NCBI GenBank assembly: GCA_034008185.1
Contig: CM067085.1
Coordinates: forward strand, 76,496,275-76,560,274
Length of the DNA stretch: 64,000 nt
Direction of reading: 5' to 3'
Source of the DNA: Gorsachius magnificus
Taxonomy: Eukaryota; Chordata; Aves; Pelecaniformes; Ardeidae
The position numbers and the translations under genes were made by a program. The notes below the pieces were generated by a model. That model ran no database searches and was not told where the DNA came from. It saw only the letters and a program-made list of their open reading frames with translations. The number at the start of each line of letters is the position of its first letter. Within the stretch, counting starts at the first letter, position 1. Below, piece after piece: positions 34,790 through 48,300 of the stretch.

Positions 34790-37700
34790 ATTAAGACTCC
34801 CGTTATGATTGCATACACTCAGTTACTGGCAAGTACAGGTAGAGAAATAAACTAGATGGATAACTTCTCAAGAGTCTATCCAGGCGTATCTTTTGCAGAA
34901 ATCCCAGTTTGGTCTGAACTACAGGTATGGTTACGTTTTGTTCTCAGTGTTAAACAGAACCTTAGATCTAATTAATTTGTCTTTGAGCTTGAAAGGTGAT
35001 TTCTTGCCATGAAATATTGAAGCCCTGCAGAATGAACTGGAAGGTGAGAGCTTTTTCCTGCCAGTGAAGGGTCTGGCCCTTCGGCACTAGCTCTAACCCC
35101 CCGTTATTCTGCCCGAACACAGGCTCTTGTTTGAATGAACCTTGTGGAACACAGTCTGATTAACCAATTCTGTCTGCATCACCTGCAGCCTCTTTTCTTC
35201 TCATTTGTTTTTTTCTACAGCTTTTTCACAAATAACAGGATTTTTACCCTTTATTACAGCTTATCCCTGCAGTTTTTTCCCTCACCTGGAGTAATAATCC
35301 TCTATTTGCAGCACTGTCAGCGTCCCCACAGCAACAAGCTGCGGTGTCACGGACAGCAGTGGATGATGATTTGTATTAAATAATGCATAATATTTTAACC
35401 CCAGTGTATTTTCATGACCCAACGTACATATTAATGAGAAATTAGTCTTGTTGTCCATCTAGGTACGAGCAGGGTATTGCAGACAAGAGGGCATCCTCAG
35501 TTGTTCCCGTGAGGAAGAACTGCTCTCTTGGTATGACTTAGTTCTGATTTTAACAGATTTAAAGGGTAGATAACAAAGATTAAGTAGAAACAACTCTGTT
35601 GCTTCAGAGAACCAAAGATAATGGTGGGTATGGAAGAACCTATTCTGAACCATTCCAGTCTAGCGCTGGTTTGTTTTCAGTAGCACCAGTGGGTCTTGCC
35701 AAAGCAACTTGCTGTTATCCACCCCTTAGTGCTGAATTTTTCAGGAATTTATTTTCTCACATCTTTTCATAAAGAGTGCAGTGTGATTTGAAATATTAAA
35801 CCATTCTGAACGTATGAGCTGGAAAATCTACACAAATCAGCATTTCAGAGGATGATGTTTTATTAGGATACGGTAAGAAAAGTATAGTAAGAATATGAAG
35901 TATAATAAAATATTTCATTTTGGTCTTCCATGGAATTTGAAGTCCAACTGACATTTGAAACTCTCCCTTGAAAGCTAAAACCAGCAAAGCGTTGCCGTCA
36001 CCTGTCAGTGAGTAGCTCAGAAAGTTAAGGTATTATTCATGCTTTACCAGTTATTTACCTCAAAAAGATCTTATGTAGTCATCAAGAAGGAGGCCAGGGA
36101 GGCATTTAATTTGATCAGTCTTCGGTGTGTTTTGATCTGAGCAAGAATCAACTGATAATTTGTAACAGAGCTTTCCAAAGGTGGAAAGGGAACAGTAATA
36201 ATCAGGGAGCAAATAAAAGGAGAAAGCAGTCCAAAATAGTGTTTACTTTTCTGGAGCCTTCCCGAGCTTACATATTCACTGTCCAAGAATTGGTCTGCAT
36301 CGTGAGTCATACTGCACGTGAGATGGCCGGGCGGATTCAATGCCAAATACTGTTTCTGAGGAATACATGGGATCGCTTCCACTGTTGAGTGATCAGATGC
36401 ATCAAATGTTGGTAGGGCCACCTTGGCTGCGTGCTTCTTTCAGTATATAATGGAAGCATCCAAAGGTAGGGTAGCGATAGAGCTAATGGCAAACTACCAA
36501 AGCTCTGTATGTTTGACATGCTGGTTAAAAAATTTATGGACCAGATCAGGTAACCACCGTAGTTTTACTTCAATAATTTGAACATGTATATGTTGTATAT
36601 GTATATGTTTGAAACATATATAATACGTACAAGAATTTGTGTTGGAATTTGAGCAGAAATTATGTTGATTTACATCAAGAATGTGGTTTAGTCCGGGTGA
36701 TGAATGAATAAACTGAAATAAAAGGCAGACTGATTGTATTAGTTAAGGCGACATGCTCGGAGCAATGAGGGTAAGCCCTAGCCATAAACCTGCTGTGTAG
36801 AAAATCAGCTGGTAGAAACTGGAGGGTTGGGCTCATCATTTCCATGCATGGAGCGCACCAGGTGAGGCATGTTAGCAAGACTTAACGCTGTCTCAAAAAC
36901 AAAACCCCACTACTCCCTCAGGAGCAGCAAACAATTCCTCTAACCTACAAAACTACTTCCCTGGGTTACCGTGGTATTTGCAGATATAAGGAAAACGCTG
37001 CTAGTTAGGACAGAGAGGACAACCTGCAGGAAAGAAGTTAGTTGATTATTTTAGCCCTGGTTTTTATTTGCTTTGCAAGTTGCACGTGTCAGTTCAGTGA
37101 CATGAAATTTTAACTCTGGAATTTTATTCTCAGCTATTCAGGGATATTTTGTACTCGTTGTCCTTATCTGGTGGGTTAGGTATAGTTGCTTGGATACGCC
37201 GTGTGATCCTCTTTCTACTCCTCCTTGAGTATGCAAACGCTATAGGCCATGCAAGTATTTTTAGTCATGAGTATTTGTAAATAGATCTCTGAAATTCTAC
37301 TTCTGTAGACGCTCATGAAGAAAAATTTGGTTGTATGAGTGTTTTTGGAAAGTATCAACAAAGCTGTTTAAAAACAAGAAGTGAATTGCAATGGGTATTG
37401 TTCCTCTCGTGCGCATGAAGCGATTCATTACGTTTCAGCAGAAGAGTGAGCAGCCGACTGTGGTTTTTTTACCAGGGGCAGTTTTTTTACTCAGGGCATA
37501 GAGTTGCCCTCCTTTACAAGTTCAGATTTTCTCTTCTTTTTAAAATAAAGTGAAATGATGCGCAATTTCTTCTACCTTGAAGGATTTAAGAAAAAGCTCA
37601 TTTTTTTTCCTCTCTACCCCAAGAAATGTGCTTCCCACAAGGAAATATCCTCTAGTCCATAATGAGAATTTTGGAGCTTCGACTGCCTAGAGCCTAGTAT

Positions 37701-40590
37701 TAAAATCTGTTCCATTGGGTAGGTAGGAAATGTCTCTTTCACCCTCAGTTTTTTCAGAAGGAACAAAACATTAAGTAGCTTCAGTAGGTTATTTGTACCT
37801 TTAGAAGACAAGATGGTCTCTGAATTAGGCTTTTTTTGCCTTTTGAATATATTTCAGTAGCCTATCGATTTATCTGTCTTAAGTCTCTCTAATGCTGGCT
37901 AATGATAAAGACTTGCTTTAATTGCAAAGGCGTTAAAGCTTTGTGTTCGTACGGGTTTTTTCTTACATGAATCACTGCAGTTTCACTATTTTTATCTTTT
38001 ATAACGCCAAATAACATTTTTGGATATATATACTGAAATGAAAACCTACTTGAACATCGTATCCCCAAGAAAAGTCTTCATTGCCTCAGACACTTTACCT
38101 GGATGGTGGCACGTGCCTGTTTCGTTCCGGCGGGTTTTCACGCTCTGTGTGCGTGCGTTATGCTGTGTGCGGCATAGTCGCTACGAACAGTTCGCTTCCT
38201 TTGGCACAGCACCAAGCGTTGTCTGTGACCAGCCAGAATGTCCTGCATGCGTAAGAAAATCCTGGATTTACTTAATATCAGAATGGGTTCGTCTATTGGT
38301 CATAACAACATTTTCATTATTTTAAGCTGTCTGTCATTTGCATTAACCAGGACGTGCATCAGAACCATTCTTAACGGCTCTGTAACCCTCTGTTGTTTCA
38401 ATTAAGTTGTTCTTAGATCAAATCAAATAACAGTAGGATTTGTTGATCTGCAAAACTGCCTTCCCCATATGGATCGGTATGAGATTATCCCACCAGGGGT
38501 ATAGTATCCAGGAAATTAAAAAATATATATCTGAATGACTAAATGTTTTCAAAAGGAGAGAACATCTATGATAATGAAACTGAGTCTATTTTAAAATGCA
38601 AGGCATCCTCTTGAAAGCCGGTACTAAGCACACGCAAAGAAAACATTGTGCACTAAACACTGTGCATTATGATTGAATCCATCAATATTTTGGTATGTTT
38701 AATATTTAAAGAGTCTTTTTAAACCATTACTCAGAAAACCCTGGGATCAAAATGATTTTAGAAATAACAAAACATCCAAGAATGGGAGATAATTTGACCT
38801 TTATCGCTGTAGTTCCGTTAGCAAAAGAAAAGCAGCTGTAGCAGTAGGCTGCATAGATACGTAATCTGCATCCTTTCAAAACAGAAGAATACATCAGAGC
38901 ATTTTCCATAATTCTGAGACTTTTGCAAATCAAGGGCATAATAAAATATGGGACTGTAATAAATACAGTTATGCATCCCAAGTATATGTCACATATGTTT
39001 TCTTACTCCATACAAGGAAATGCAGATGGCTGAAGGAAATTTGTTTTCGCTGTAATCAATAGAACCAATTTTAAAGAGTACTTGCCCAAGCTAAACCAGT
39101 GAGTCATCACCTTTGGTTTATCGTGATGTGGGAAACATTCCCTTACCAGCTTGAGTGGCCTGAATACATGCTTTTTGTATTAGGGACTTCATAATTGACA
39201 AACTGCTAGAGGGAAAATATATCTTTTTAAAAAGGTGATATGACTATTATATGATCTGAAAGGACGTTCTTCCGTCAGGGCTTGTCTGGGACATGGCTTC
39301 GTACGGGCCCTCTCTTGGTGTGTGTTATGGTTACACTGGATGCCATGCACGCTGAAAGGCATTCAGGAGCTACTGGCTTGTGTGAAGAAACACAAATGGA
39401 AGTTGCACTTCTTTTACCCCTTCTGTGCCCTATTTTAACACTGTATTTCACAGCACTAGCTGTGAAACTTTGAAACAGCTAACATCTGCCCTATACAGAT
39501 GTTAAACCCTATATGTAGAAGTCATGATTTATAAGAATTCTAGTAGGAGGCTGATGTTATTTCCTTTGAAAAAGTTGTTAACTACGCAGACTTGTGGCTT
39601 GGGTAGCTCTTACCACGTTAAGTCGCATATGTACCCAAACAGCCCCCATGTGTATGCCAAATAACACTGCAGTCAGATTAACGTGAGGAGTTTGGCAATT
39701 CCTTCGTTTGGTATTATGGGATGGTCTTTAGCTTAGAGGATGACGTCATTTCCAACCCTCAAATGTATGTTCTTTTAATCATTATGAGGATATATGATGA
39801 GGATATCGGTGCTTTATGCTGTTGGAGGACGTTGGACGTGGGATGTCATCTCCGTCTGCTGCAGAACGTGTATAGTGGAAAGGCAAGCTGCTGCAGCCAA
39901 AGGTCACCTTGGAAAACCTCTGCTCTGCCACATGGAGACACCTGCTAATAACCTACTAATTATCAACCTACTAATAGAGATGCGCTTAACGTGACACATA
40001 TAACTAGATAACCAAGTTCAGGTGAGTTGGATGACTGTCAGTTCATGGTTATCTCCCAGTAATCTGCTTTTTGTCCCTACTCACAGGGTTTCTTCAAGAG
40101 AGGGGCAGGGCATTAAACTTCTCCTTCCCGAATCCCACGGCCCGTTTTGCAGCCGTACACCGAGTTATGTGGTAGCAGCTGCATCATTCAAAGTGCTGTG
40201 GAATGCCAAATGCTCAGAAAAACGTAAGTGCTTTAACGCAGACTCCTCAAACGAGTGCAAACCCTTTGCCTTTGCAGGGGCAAGGAATTATAGGGAGAAC
40301 TAAAACGCCGTGCGTGGCGACTTTGGGCAGCAGGATAAATAGTCCAAAGTGAATTCACACACGTCGCAGCCAAGCTGCTACTGGCTTGTTTGAATTCCGT
40401 GGATGCCGACACGTCACGCTGCTGTCGCCCCGTGATAGCAGGGTAGGCACACTCTCTGTGCCTCTGTTCTCTGCTGGAGATAACATCTTTACATCCTGAT
40501 GGCAACTTGATTGGTGGCTGTTAGTCACGCGGGTGATACCGGGGAAAGCTTCATAGAAAACTCGTGAAGACATTAAGAATGAGGCATTCA
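34790..40590. other. Unique DNA, no gene seen
   Basis: No mobile element is recognised. A 116-codon minus-strand frame (36071-36421) begins at GTG rather than ATG and has no domain or splice support. A TA-rich patch with a short inverted repeat lies near 36585-36622. No RNA gene is seen. Confidence 0.5.
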
Positions 40591-41114
40591 CCTGGAGCAC
40601 TGGGTCCAGTTCTGGGCTCCCCGGTTCAAGAAAGACGAGGAACTCCTGGAGAGAGTCCAGAGGAGGGCAACAAGGATGATGGGGGGGGACTGGAGCATCT
40701 CCCCTAGGAGGAAAGGCCGAGGGAGCTGGGCTTGTTCAGCCTGGAGAAGAGAAGGCTGAGAGGGGATCTCATCAACACCTACAAATATCTCAAGGGCGGG
40801 GGTCACCAGGATGGAGCCAGACTCTTCCCAGTGGTGCCCAGTGCCAGGCCAAGGGGCCATGGGCACAAACTGAAGCACAAGAGGTTCCAGTTGAACATCA
40901 GGAAGAACTTGTTGACTGTGAGGGTGCCCGAGCCCTGTCCCAGGCTGCCCAGGGGGGCTGTGGAGTCTCCTTCTCTGGAGATCTTCAACCCCCGCCTGGC
41001 CGCTGTCCTGTGCCCCCTGCTCTGGGTGAGCCTGCTTGGGCAGGGGGGTGGCACTGGGGGAGCTCCCGAGGGCCCTGCCAGCCCCTGCCAGTCTGGGATT
41101 CTGGGATTCTGTGA
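40591..41114 (+). mobile_element. CR1 LINE, 5'-truncated, about 520 bp
   Basis: Plus-strand CR1 beginning within the conserved TTCTGGGCTCCCC segment. It continues with GAGAGAGTCCAGAGGAGGGC, the TTCAGCCTGGAGAAGAGAAG block and the C-terminal reverse-transcriptase ORF (readable peptide NTYKYLKGG...GARLFPVVPS). It ends in ATTCTGGGATTCTGTGA. An open frame of 133 codons still crosses it, but frameshifts and the missing 5' end make it inactive. Its last 260 bases are nearly identical to the copy at 58845-59114. Confidence 0.92.
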
Positions 41115-42166
41115 AGGCAAGTTTCTGAAGTGACATTAAAGACCTGTGGCATCACACTGAGTAACGCAGAGAGAATAAAACAAAATACCCTTGTGTTCAT
41201 TAAGTGAGCGTCATCCATCTTATTTACCAAGCAAGGTGGAGTCCTGGGGAAAACCTAATACATGACTCTGACTGCAGAATGAGCGCTGTCGAACCTGCTC
41301 TTGCAGCGGAGTAGAAAGTTAACTGAGTTATTCCTGAGCACTTTTCCCTTCAGCTGCAAACCAGAAATCCTTCACCGGCCTGCAGTGCTCTCGGTCCATG
41401 CCAGACCAAAAAGCAAACTAGGGTTGCTTCAAAACACCTTTCGTGATGGTTAAAGCTCAGACCTTCCTCTCCTCGGGGATAGCCCCCGTGTCTCGGGGGT
41501 AGGATGGTAACCACCCGGGCAGCTCAGAGCCAGCTGCAGAAACAAGCCTGTGCCCTGCGTCGCGGCGGCCACGTGTGCTCTGAGCTCTGGTCCGCTCTCA
41601 GCACCAGGCAGGACAACGTCCGGGTTTATAAGCATGTGTGTGGATTTTCCAGCCATAAGTGAGAACTTATTTCAGCCCGCCGCTAATAATTATCACGATA
41701 CATTCAATTTAGACGTTTGTAAATGTCGTAATACAAACCGTAGCACTGCTGACAGCCTGCATCGCTCGTGCTCCCGATTGTTTGGAAGAGCACGGCAGCC
41801 AAGAGTTCCACACGTGCTTCCTCAGGAGGGGATAAGCAGTGTTAATTATACCCAGGCAGAGCTATGCAGCAAATAATCGTTAGAGGTATTCCTTTCATTG
41901 ACACTCCAGCTGCCTGGAGCAAGCTTGACTTTAACGAGCTCCCCCTCTGTAGTGGTTCCTTTTCTAGACCCTGAAAACTATTTTGTTCCCTTTGTAAGCC
42001 TAAGCCCTTGATGCGTCTCCCAGCCCTCTTGGTGCTTATGGTGGTGCATATTTGCTTCTCATTAACAGCAACATGAGGGGACATAATGAAAACGGAGCCT
42101 GTATACGAGTTGTTGGGTGTTTGCCTTGTCCCTTCTCTCCACCCCTACCCACCTCCGCTGATGCAG

Positions 42167-42290
42167 TCCATCGCACCGGGCTGCTGGGAGAAAATACGGG
42201 CATTTCGGCATGGCGAGGTGGGGAAGAGTCAGATTTTTACACTGGAATCTGCAGCAAGGAGTCCCTGTAGTGCCCAAAGAAGACCTGAAG
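42167..42290 (+). CDS. Exon-like segment with strong splice sites
   Basis: The acceptor has a long polypyrimidine tract (CTCCACCCCTACCCACCTCC, then GCTGATGCAG ending at 42166). The donor is CTGAAG|GTAAGAG, close to consensus. Two of three plus-strand frames are open across the 124 bases. Joined at phase 1 to the exon-like segment at 45021-45098, one frame stays open. No peptide similarity is recognised. GC-rich surroundings and a coherent neighbour make this better than an average pseudo-exon, but it may be a non-coding RNA exon or chance. Confidence 0.25.
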
Positions 42291-42698
42291 GTAAGAGAGG
42301 GCTGCTTGGCCATCTGGGTCTCTTTGGGCTTCATTACGTGAGAAGAGGTTGCACGGCTCAGGAGGACTTGGGTTCTTCCCTTGCGCGCGGCTGGGGAGGG
42401 CTGTGCTGGAGCTCCCACGCGAGCTGTGGGGGGACGCCCGAGGCATGACACGGGGGCAGGCCAGCGCGCGCCGGTTAGATACGCCGTGCGAGATGCAAAA
42501 AGCTTAAATGAATGTGGATGCCTAGCAGAAACCAAGCCAATTATCTGTACGCTACACGAAGATAGTAAATGTAGAAATAGTAGATGGATTTAAGCATGCG
42601 TGTTTTTACCAATGCTAACGCGAACGTTGTGAATCCAGGCAAGGGTCACTTACTATTTCCTTTGTAAAGAGGAGGGGAAAAAAAGAGGTGTTGCAACC

Positions 42699-42701
<3 letters not shown>

Positions 42702-42730
<29 letters not shown>
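42702..42730. repeat. (TA)n microsatellite
   Basis: An uninterrupted TA dinucleotide run of about 29 bases, followed by degenerate TTTATTTATGTATATATG. It is likely polymorphic between individuals. Confidence 0.95.
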
Positions 42731-42734
<4 letters not shown>

Positions 42735-43369
42735 TTATGTATATATGAAAGGCTTTTTTCTGCTTGACTGTTTTCAAATATTTATACATGTACCACTCCG
42801 AACTTGGAACGGACTATTTATAGAGTAAAACTCTTGCATTTTAAATCACTATTTATTTTCAATTTTAATAAATAAATAAATGTAGGAAGCAGGGAGGGGA
42901 GATTTGGTTGCAGAAGGTGGATTTTGTTTCAGAGGTTTTTAAAGAGAAAACAAGCTAAGCATAATAAGAAATCCCATTTGTCCCTTTTTTACTTTGAGTT
43001 ACTTGTTCCATAGAGTATAGGTGATGAATAATATAACCCATAGGAAGATTTTAATGATCTGGCCCCAGTAAGAAAGGCAATTTGTAAGTGTGTGATGTTT
43101 GTCAGTAATTTAGTGGTCTACCATGCCTTGGTAACCGTGCATTTGGTGTTGCAAAACACTAAAGAGCCTATGCCAGAGGTTACCGCTGCGTGCTGACGTC
43201 GGAGCTGTGCGATGCTTACCAAAGCCTAGGTTTTCCCGACAAGTGCCCATTCGATGGCAGCCTCTGTAAGATCTCTCTGGAAAATGTGGAAGAGCTGCAG
43301 ACTACGCATGAAATGTTGACAGGGGAAGGTTGGAGAGCCATGTGTTAGCTGGTCAATTTTCTAATTCTG

Positions 43370-43921
43370 TGTCCTGGTTTCGGCTGGGATAGAATTAATT
43401 TTCTTCATAGTAGCTGGCACAGTGCTGTGTTTTGGATTTAGTACTACAAGAATCTTGATAACACACTGATGTTTTTAGTTGATGCCAAGTAGTGCTGAGA
43501 CTACTCAAGGACTTTTTGAGCTTCTCCTGCTCGGCCAGGGGCATAACAAGCTGGGAGGGGGCACAGCCAGGACAGCTGACCCAAACTGACCAAAGAGCTA
43601 TTCCAGCCCATAGAACGTCATGCTGGGGGGGTCAGTCAGTTGGGGGGACATCCGGAGTGATTGCGGCTCAGGACGGGCTGGGCATCGGTCGGCGGGTGGT
43701 GAGCAATTGCATCGTGCATCATTCGTTTCGTATATTCTGTATATGCTCTTACCATTCTCATTATTATTATTATTTTCTCTTATTAAACTGTCTTTATCTC
43801 AGCCCACGGCTCTAACTTTTTTTTTTTCTCTTCCCAATTCTCTCCCCCACCCCACTGAGGGAGGGGGCAGCGAGCCAGCGGCTGCGTGGTGCTGAGCTGC
43901 CAGCCGGGTTAAACCACGACA
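43370..43921 (+). mobile_element. Complete avian ERV solo LTR, 552 bp
   Basis: Sense orientation, opening TGTCCTGGTTTCGGCTGGGA and closing with GCCGGGTTAAACCACGACA. It carries the GGTCGGCGGGTGGTGAGCAA block, the AT-rich TTATTATTATTA region, the ATTAAA poly(A)-type signal (43782-43787) and the TCTCCCCCACCCCACTGAG block. The flanks are TTCTG (43365-43369) and CTCTG (43922-43926), a 5-bp target duplication with one substitution. It belongs to the same family as the LTRs at 34226 and 60225 but is more diverged from both. No internal viral genes are adjacent. Confidence 0.93.
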
Positions 43922-44224
43922 CTCTGCTTCCATCGCTGGGAAGGTGGTGGGGTCTTCACAGCTCTCACACCTCCGTAAGCCACAGCGCAACCCCGAACAA
44001 ACCCCGATCAGGGCTCTTCTGCCTGACCACTAATTGCTGGGGTTCTCTTTCTGCCAGTGCACGGCAACGCCTGCTTGGAAGCGAGCAGATTCACGGCACC
44101 TGAAGCACGTACAAGTTATCTTCAAATTTCATTGAGATTCTGTATGAGCAAGCAGGAAAGAGGAGAACACGTGTTTCATTTTCGCAGTAGGTCTCTGAAG
44201 ATGATGACGGTTTGAAGCAGCACG

Positions 44225-44670
44225 AGGCCGCCAAATGATGGCCGGGGAGGGCTCTCTCCCGGGCAGTGGGCGCTCCAGCGAACACTCGGCACAGGCGGAG
44301 CGGGAGCGGGCCTTGTGGAGGAGTTGCGTTATTTTGCTGGCACTGTGGAACCAAGGTGGCTGTGCCCGGCTGATCCCGTGTTTTCTCTGTCAGCTGTCGA
44401 CAAAACCTCACGTTTCCCAGTCTTGCTGCCGGAGCCTTTGGCATCGCACTCTGTGTATTTTTGCCCCTCCACAAAGGAAGGGGATTACGGACAGAGGGTT
44501 GGCTTCCTGAAGCCGTCTCCTGGTGCGCGTGGATGGGCATGCAAGACCCTGCCAGAGACTCCTCCCGACCCACCCAGCAGAGGCCGGCGGGGGCCGACGC
44601 GTGCCAAAGTCAGCGTGCAGATCTGCTTTTTCAGGAGCACCGAGCGAGCTGAGGTCTCTGCTGCGGGGCC
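44225..44670. promoter_or_regulatory. CpG-rich patch
   Basis: Dense CpGs occur in two clusters (44228-44310 and 44524-44670), standing out from AT-rich surroundings. It might be a promoter or an orphan CpG island. The nearest plausible transcript signals are plus-strand splice sites at 44.4-45.1 kb. No core promoter element is evident. Confidence 0.25.
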
Positions 44671-45020
44671 AACTCAAAGCTCAGAGGGTGCTTAGTTTGC
44701 CGGCAGGTATCTCCACACTGCAGGGATGAGAGGGTACCTTCACGCCATTAAAGGATCTGGCTACCTGGATTTATATATATTTATTTATATATTATATATA
44801 TTTATACCTGGCCACAACCAGACTGGAACGGGCAGGTAGCACATCACTCATCAGAAAACACATATGCGTGTAAGATTTAGTGGATTTTGGTTACTGGCTG
44901 GGTCCACAGTTCCTTCCATGTTTGGCAATCTAACAAAAATCTCTTCTTTTTGTCTGTAAAGTGATCTGATGATTATTGGATCTCCCAGGTAAATCAGCTG
45001 CCGGCCTTTTCCTTCTGCAG

Positions 45021-45098
45021 TGCGGGTACCTATAACCTCGGTCATCCCAGGCACCGCTGGCTGTTCCGCGAGCTGGCTGTCTTGCGGGAGGGAACAAG
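45021..45098 (+). CDS. Exon-like segment with strong splice sites
   Basis: The acceptor CCTTTTCCTTCTGCAG ends at 45020 and the donor GGAACAAG|GTGAGG follows 45098; both are close to consensus. The 78-base segment (26 codons) is open in two frames. It preserves an open frame if joined at phase 1 to 42167-42290. The sequence is CpG-rich. No protein family is recognised, and no clear downstream partner is visible (the exon-like segment at 55194-55402 would not keep the frame). Confidence 0.25.
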
Positions 45099-45300
45099 GT
45101 GAGGACGAGCACCGGGAATGGGTTCGTGGTTTATCCCCGTGGGAAGGCTGCCCCCGCCAGCCGGGGGTTTCGCTGCGGGGCTGGGCAGCGGCAGGAGCTC
45201 ACGCTTTTGGGCGCGGACTGTGCGGAGCTGCTGGGAACAAAAGGGTTGGTTTCTGCTGATGTCAACCTGACTCCTTTTCAGAAGCACTAAATTAAATAAT

Positions 45301-48300
45301 AATAATAAAAAAAGCCTTTATGACATGCTTTACCTTATTCTTTACCTTTGTGATGCGGTGATTTTTTTTTTCCTTTTCCCTTTTTATTTTGATTATTCTT
45401 TTTTTTTTTTTTTCTTTGATTGGATTTGACTTCATCACCTCTACGTCTCATCAAAAAGTGTTTCAGACCTGAGGACAGCTTGACTTCTACAAGATCTTCT
45501 TTTGAACTTTCAACTCTAGATTTTAATGAGCATCCATCTGACTCTACTCAAGCTGCAGCAGGTTATTATATCTGCCGGGGCACTGATTTAATTGTGTGGC
45601 TCCATCACTGTGCTGGGATTCCCGGAATCTCTGTAACCACTTTGATTTAGGGTGTGTTTAAAAATTATGGAAATGCTTTTTTTCTCAGAATTACAGAAAA
45701 TATTTTCTAATTCAGGCTAAAATTATAGAAGGAAAAAAAAAAAAAAAGGCCATGAAGAGCCGGTGAACACGTGCAGTCTTACTGATCCGCTGGTGGTACG
45801 AATTTCAGCAGCGGCGTGACAGAGATGTGCTTTTGGTAACACCTCAAGCCATTTATCATTGGAATCTTTGGGTATAAATTTTATGACGTGTTTGGAGCCT
45901 CTTCCCCTTGATTGATTTTAACCGGTAGCGTGTCTTTTGACAACTAACGCTACTACAGCGTTTATGCTGCTGGAAGCGTCGCTATTTGCATAGCTGGAAA
46001 TCACCTACCTTTGATAAAGAGGAATTGCCTTAAGACTGTTTTATTGACAAGAAATCTGCAAGCATCGTTGCAATTCTTTGATACAGATCTCTGTAGTTGA
46101 TTTTAGCTTCTGAAAGTGATTACCATGGGAGGAAGAATTCCTGTTACCGCTGAATTCAGTGTTTCTGTTCTAGTACGGCGCAGTCCTACCTGAAGTGTCG
46201 TTTATATTATTTTCCTACTCTGTCTTCGTGGTGTGTATTTTGTTGTTGACCTTTTTTTTCCCTGTGAAATTATTAAGGGCTTCAAATCAAAACAATGATG
46301 GCATTAGGAAAAACTAATTTATGAAAAAAAAATGTTTGCAGACTGATAAAGCAACAGTATATAGGGACATATTTGATAGCCTGTTTAAAATGATTTTCTA
46401 TTATTTTTTTATTATTTCCCCTGTCCCACTATTATTTTCCAAATAGAAATTCCATTCTAATTTGCCAAAATTATGCCTTCCATTTGTGTTCTGCTAAAAG
46501 TTTGACATCCTGCTGGAGGAGAGGGGATCACAACTTACAAAATCAAAACATTATTATGAAAAATGTCCAGATTTTTCACAGAAAATTCTGCAAAATGCAG
46601 GGATAATTTGAAACAGGAATTGCTGTTGAACAGGAAAGAATGGGGAAATGTGATACTTTTTAATGGGGAGATTTAATTCCTTAAATGAAGTAATGCAATT
46701 TCTTTCCTCATTGAAGCATCTCCCTCACTTTCTGTGTAGCCAGCCTGCTACGTTAACTATTTCTTTGATATATTTTTAAAGCCGAGGAGTGGTTTTAATC
46801 ACTTTGAGCCTCACAGGACTGATTTTGTATTATGTGGTGATTTACAGGCAGCACTCTTTCAAAACTATCTGGTTCCCCTCGTTTAATATTTATATCTGAG
46901 GATCATAATTTGTTTTTTCTCTTCATGAGGATGATGTACAATTTCATTTGACATTTATCTTGATTCAAGGACAGTGTTACTTCATCTCTGCTTGGCTTTG
47001 TAATACCTGTCATGCAGCAGAAGGGATCATCTGCATCTCTGTAGAAAATAAACTAATTTGACTTGTACTACAATGCTGTTTCAAATGGAAAGATTTCTAA
47101 TCTTGCTTTACGTGGCACTATGTTGCTGGTGATTTTGCCTCAAATTCTGGGTTTTGAGCTGCCAGTTTCTTAGCTGACATGTTCAAAAGTTGTCTTTCCA
47201 TACAAAACATTTAGTGAGGTATGTTTTCTCCTTTCACTTTCTGATGATCTCAAATTCAAATTTTCTCATTCAGCTACGTTTAGGTTTTAGTACGTAGAAG
47301 TGTGTACATACCTTTTGTCAGTTAAAAGTCATTTTCTGTGGTAATTTTCTGTCTGTGTGTTCTGATGATTTTTGAGCATCCCTAGTCCTTTGCTGGAAGG
47401 AGACAACGTTGATGGTTTCTTCCTCTTCAAACTTGATACACTTGAAGTGAGTCTCCTGTGATCACCAGCATGGTCTATTTGCTTGCTCTTTCTCCATCGG
47501 TCTGCAGTTCCTTATTATATTTGGGTCTATGATAAGCGGTATGTTTTGTCTGTGTTGGATTCTTTGGTTTTGCTAGACCTAGTTTTACCCAAGACTTCAT
47601 TCTTTGTTGACCAGAATCTGACTGGTAAGTTGTTCGTAACCATGAGACATCCCATATCATCCTACGCCTGTGCTTCAGACCTCACCTCCCATTATGTATC
47701 TGTTAAAATATGTATATGACAATAGATGGCATGCTATATAGCTGTGCAAATCAAAGAAAAGCTAAAACAAATGAGATTGTATTCATTGGGTCTTTAGAGA
47801 GCGCTGTTGCAGCTAAACAAGCTCACGCAAAGCTCCATGCAGCCCCAGCAAAGCCCTACAAGGCCTGAAGCTTGCATCGTTAGCTTAATGCAAAGCCTGT
47901 TACTAGCGATAGCAGCACCGTATTTACTTGGTTGCAAGGCTATGTAGGAAATATTAATTCATTTTTTATTTCCATAAAAAAAAAAGAACAATTTCTGGTC
48001 TTTTAGGAAGATTCACTTGTGGTGTCAGAGTAGGAGAGAGCACATCACCTTCTCAGGTCACACATTCTCGAGGGTTTTCCCAGTCCTTTTTCAAACTCCC
48101 CCTGTGAGAGCTGCTCCGTAGCGATCTCAGCCCAGGCTCTCCGGTGGAAGGCACGGCGCAGGAACCTGCTCCCAGGACGCCAGCGACCCTGGGGGCTCTG
48201 CGGAGCACACACCATGGGGGGAACCAAAGGGCTGCTCCAGGGGAGTAAGGCAGCTCCGCTCTGCTGCTCTCCCTTCATCTCCGCGGTCCCAGATTTAGGT

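Larger units (their letters stand above)
41115..43364. other. Mixed DNA with GC-rich patch and (TA)n
   Basis: GC- and CpG-rich around 42150-42500, with an exon-like segment at 42167-42290. An AT-rich part follows with a (TA)n run at 42702-42730 and an AATAAATAAATAAA tract near 42865. No mobile element is recognised. Confidence 0.5.
43922..45300. other. GC/CpG-rich stretch with exon-like signals
   Basis: CpG-dense sections (about 44225-44670 and 45040-45250) lie among AT-rich DNA. This contains the exon-like segment 45021-45098, a possible 27-base micro-exon (44962-44988, CCCAG|GTAAAT donor) and a TA-rich simple tract (44771-44806). No repeat family is recognised. Confidence 0.45.

Noticed and set aside
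36071..36421. 116-codon minus-strand frame as a transposon or host protein
   Set aside because: It starts at GTG, and no transposase, retroviral or other signature could be recognised.
42062..42535. 157-codon minus-strand frame
   Set aside because: It lies antisense to a GC-rich, stop-poor stretch; low-complexity composition and no splice or domain support.
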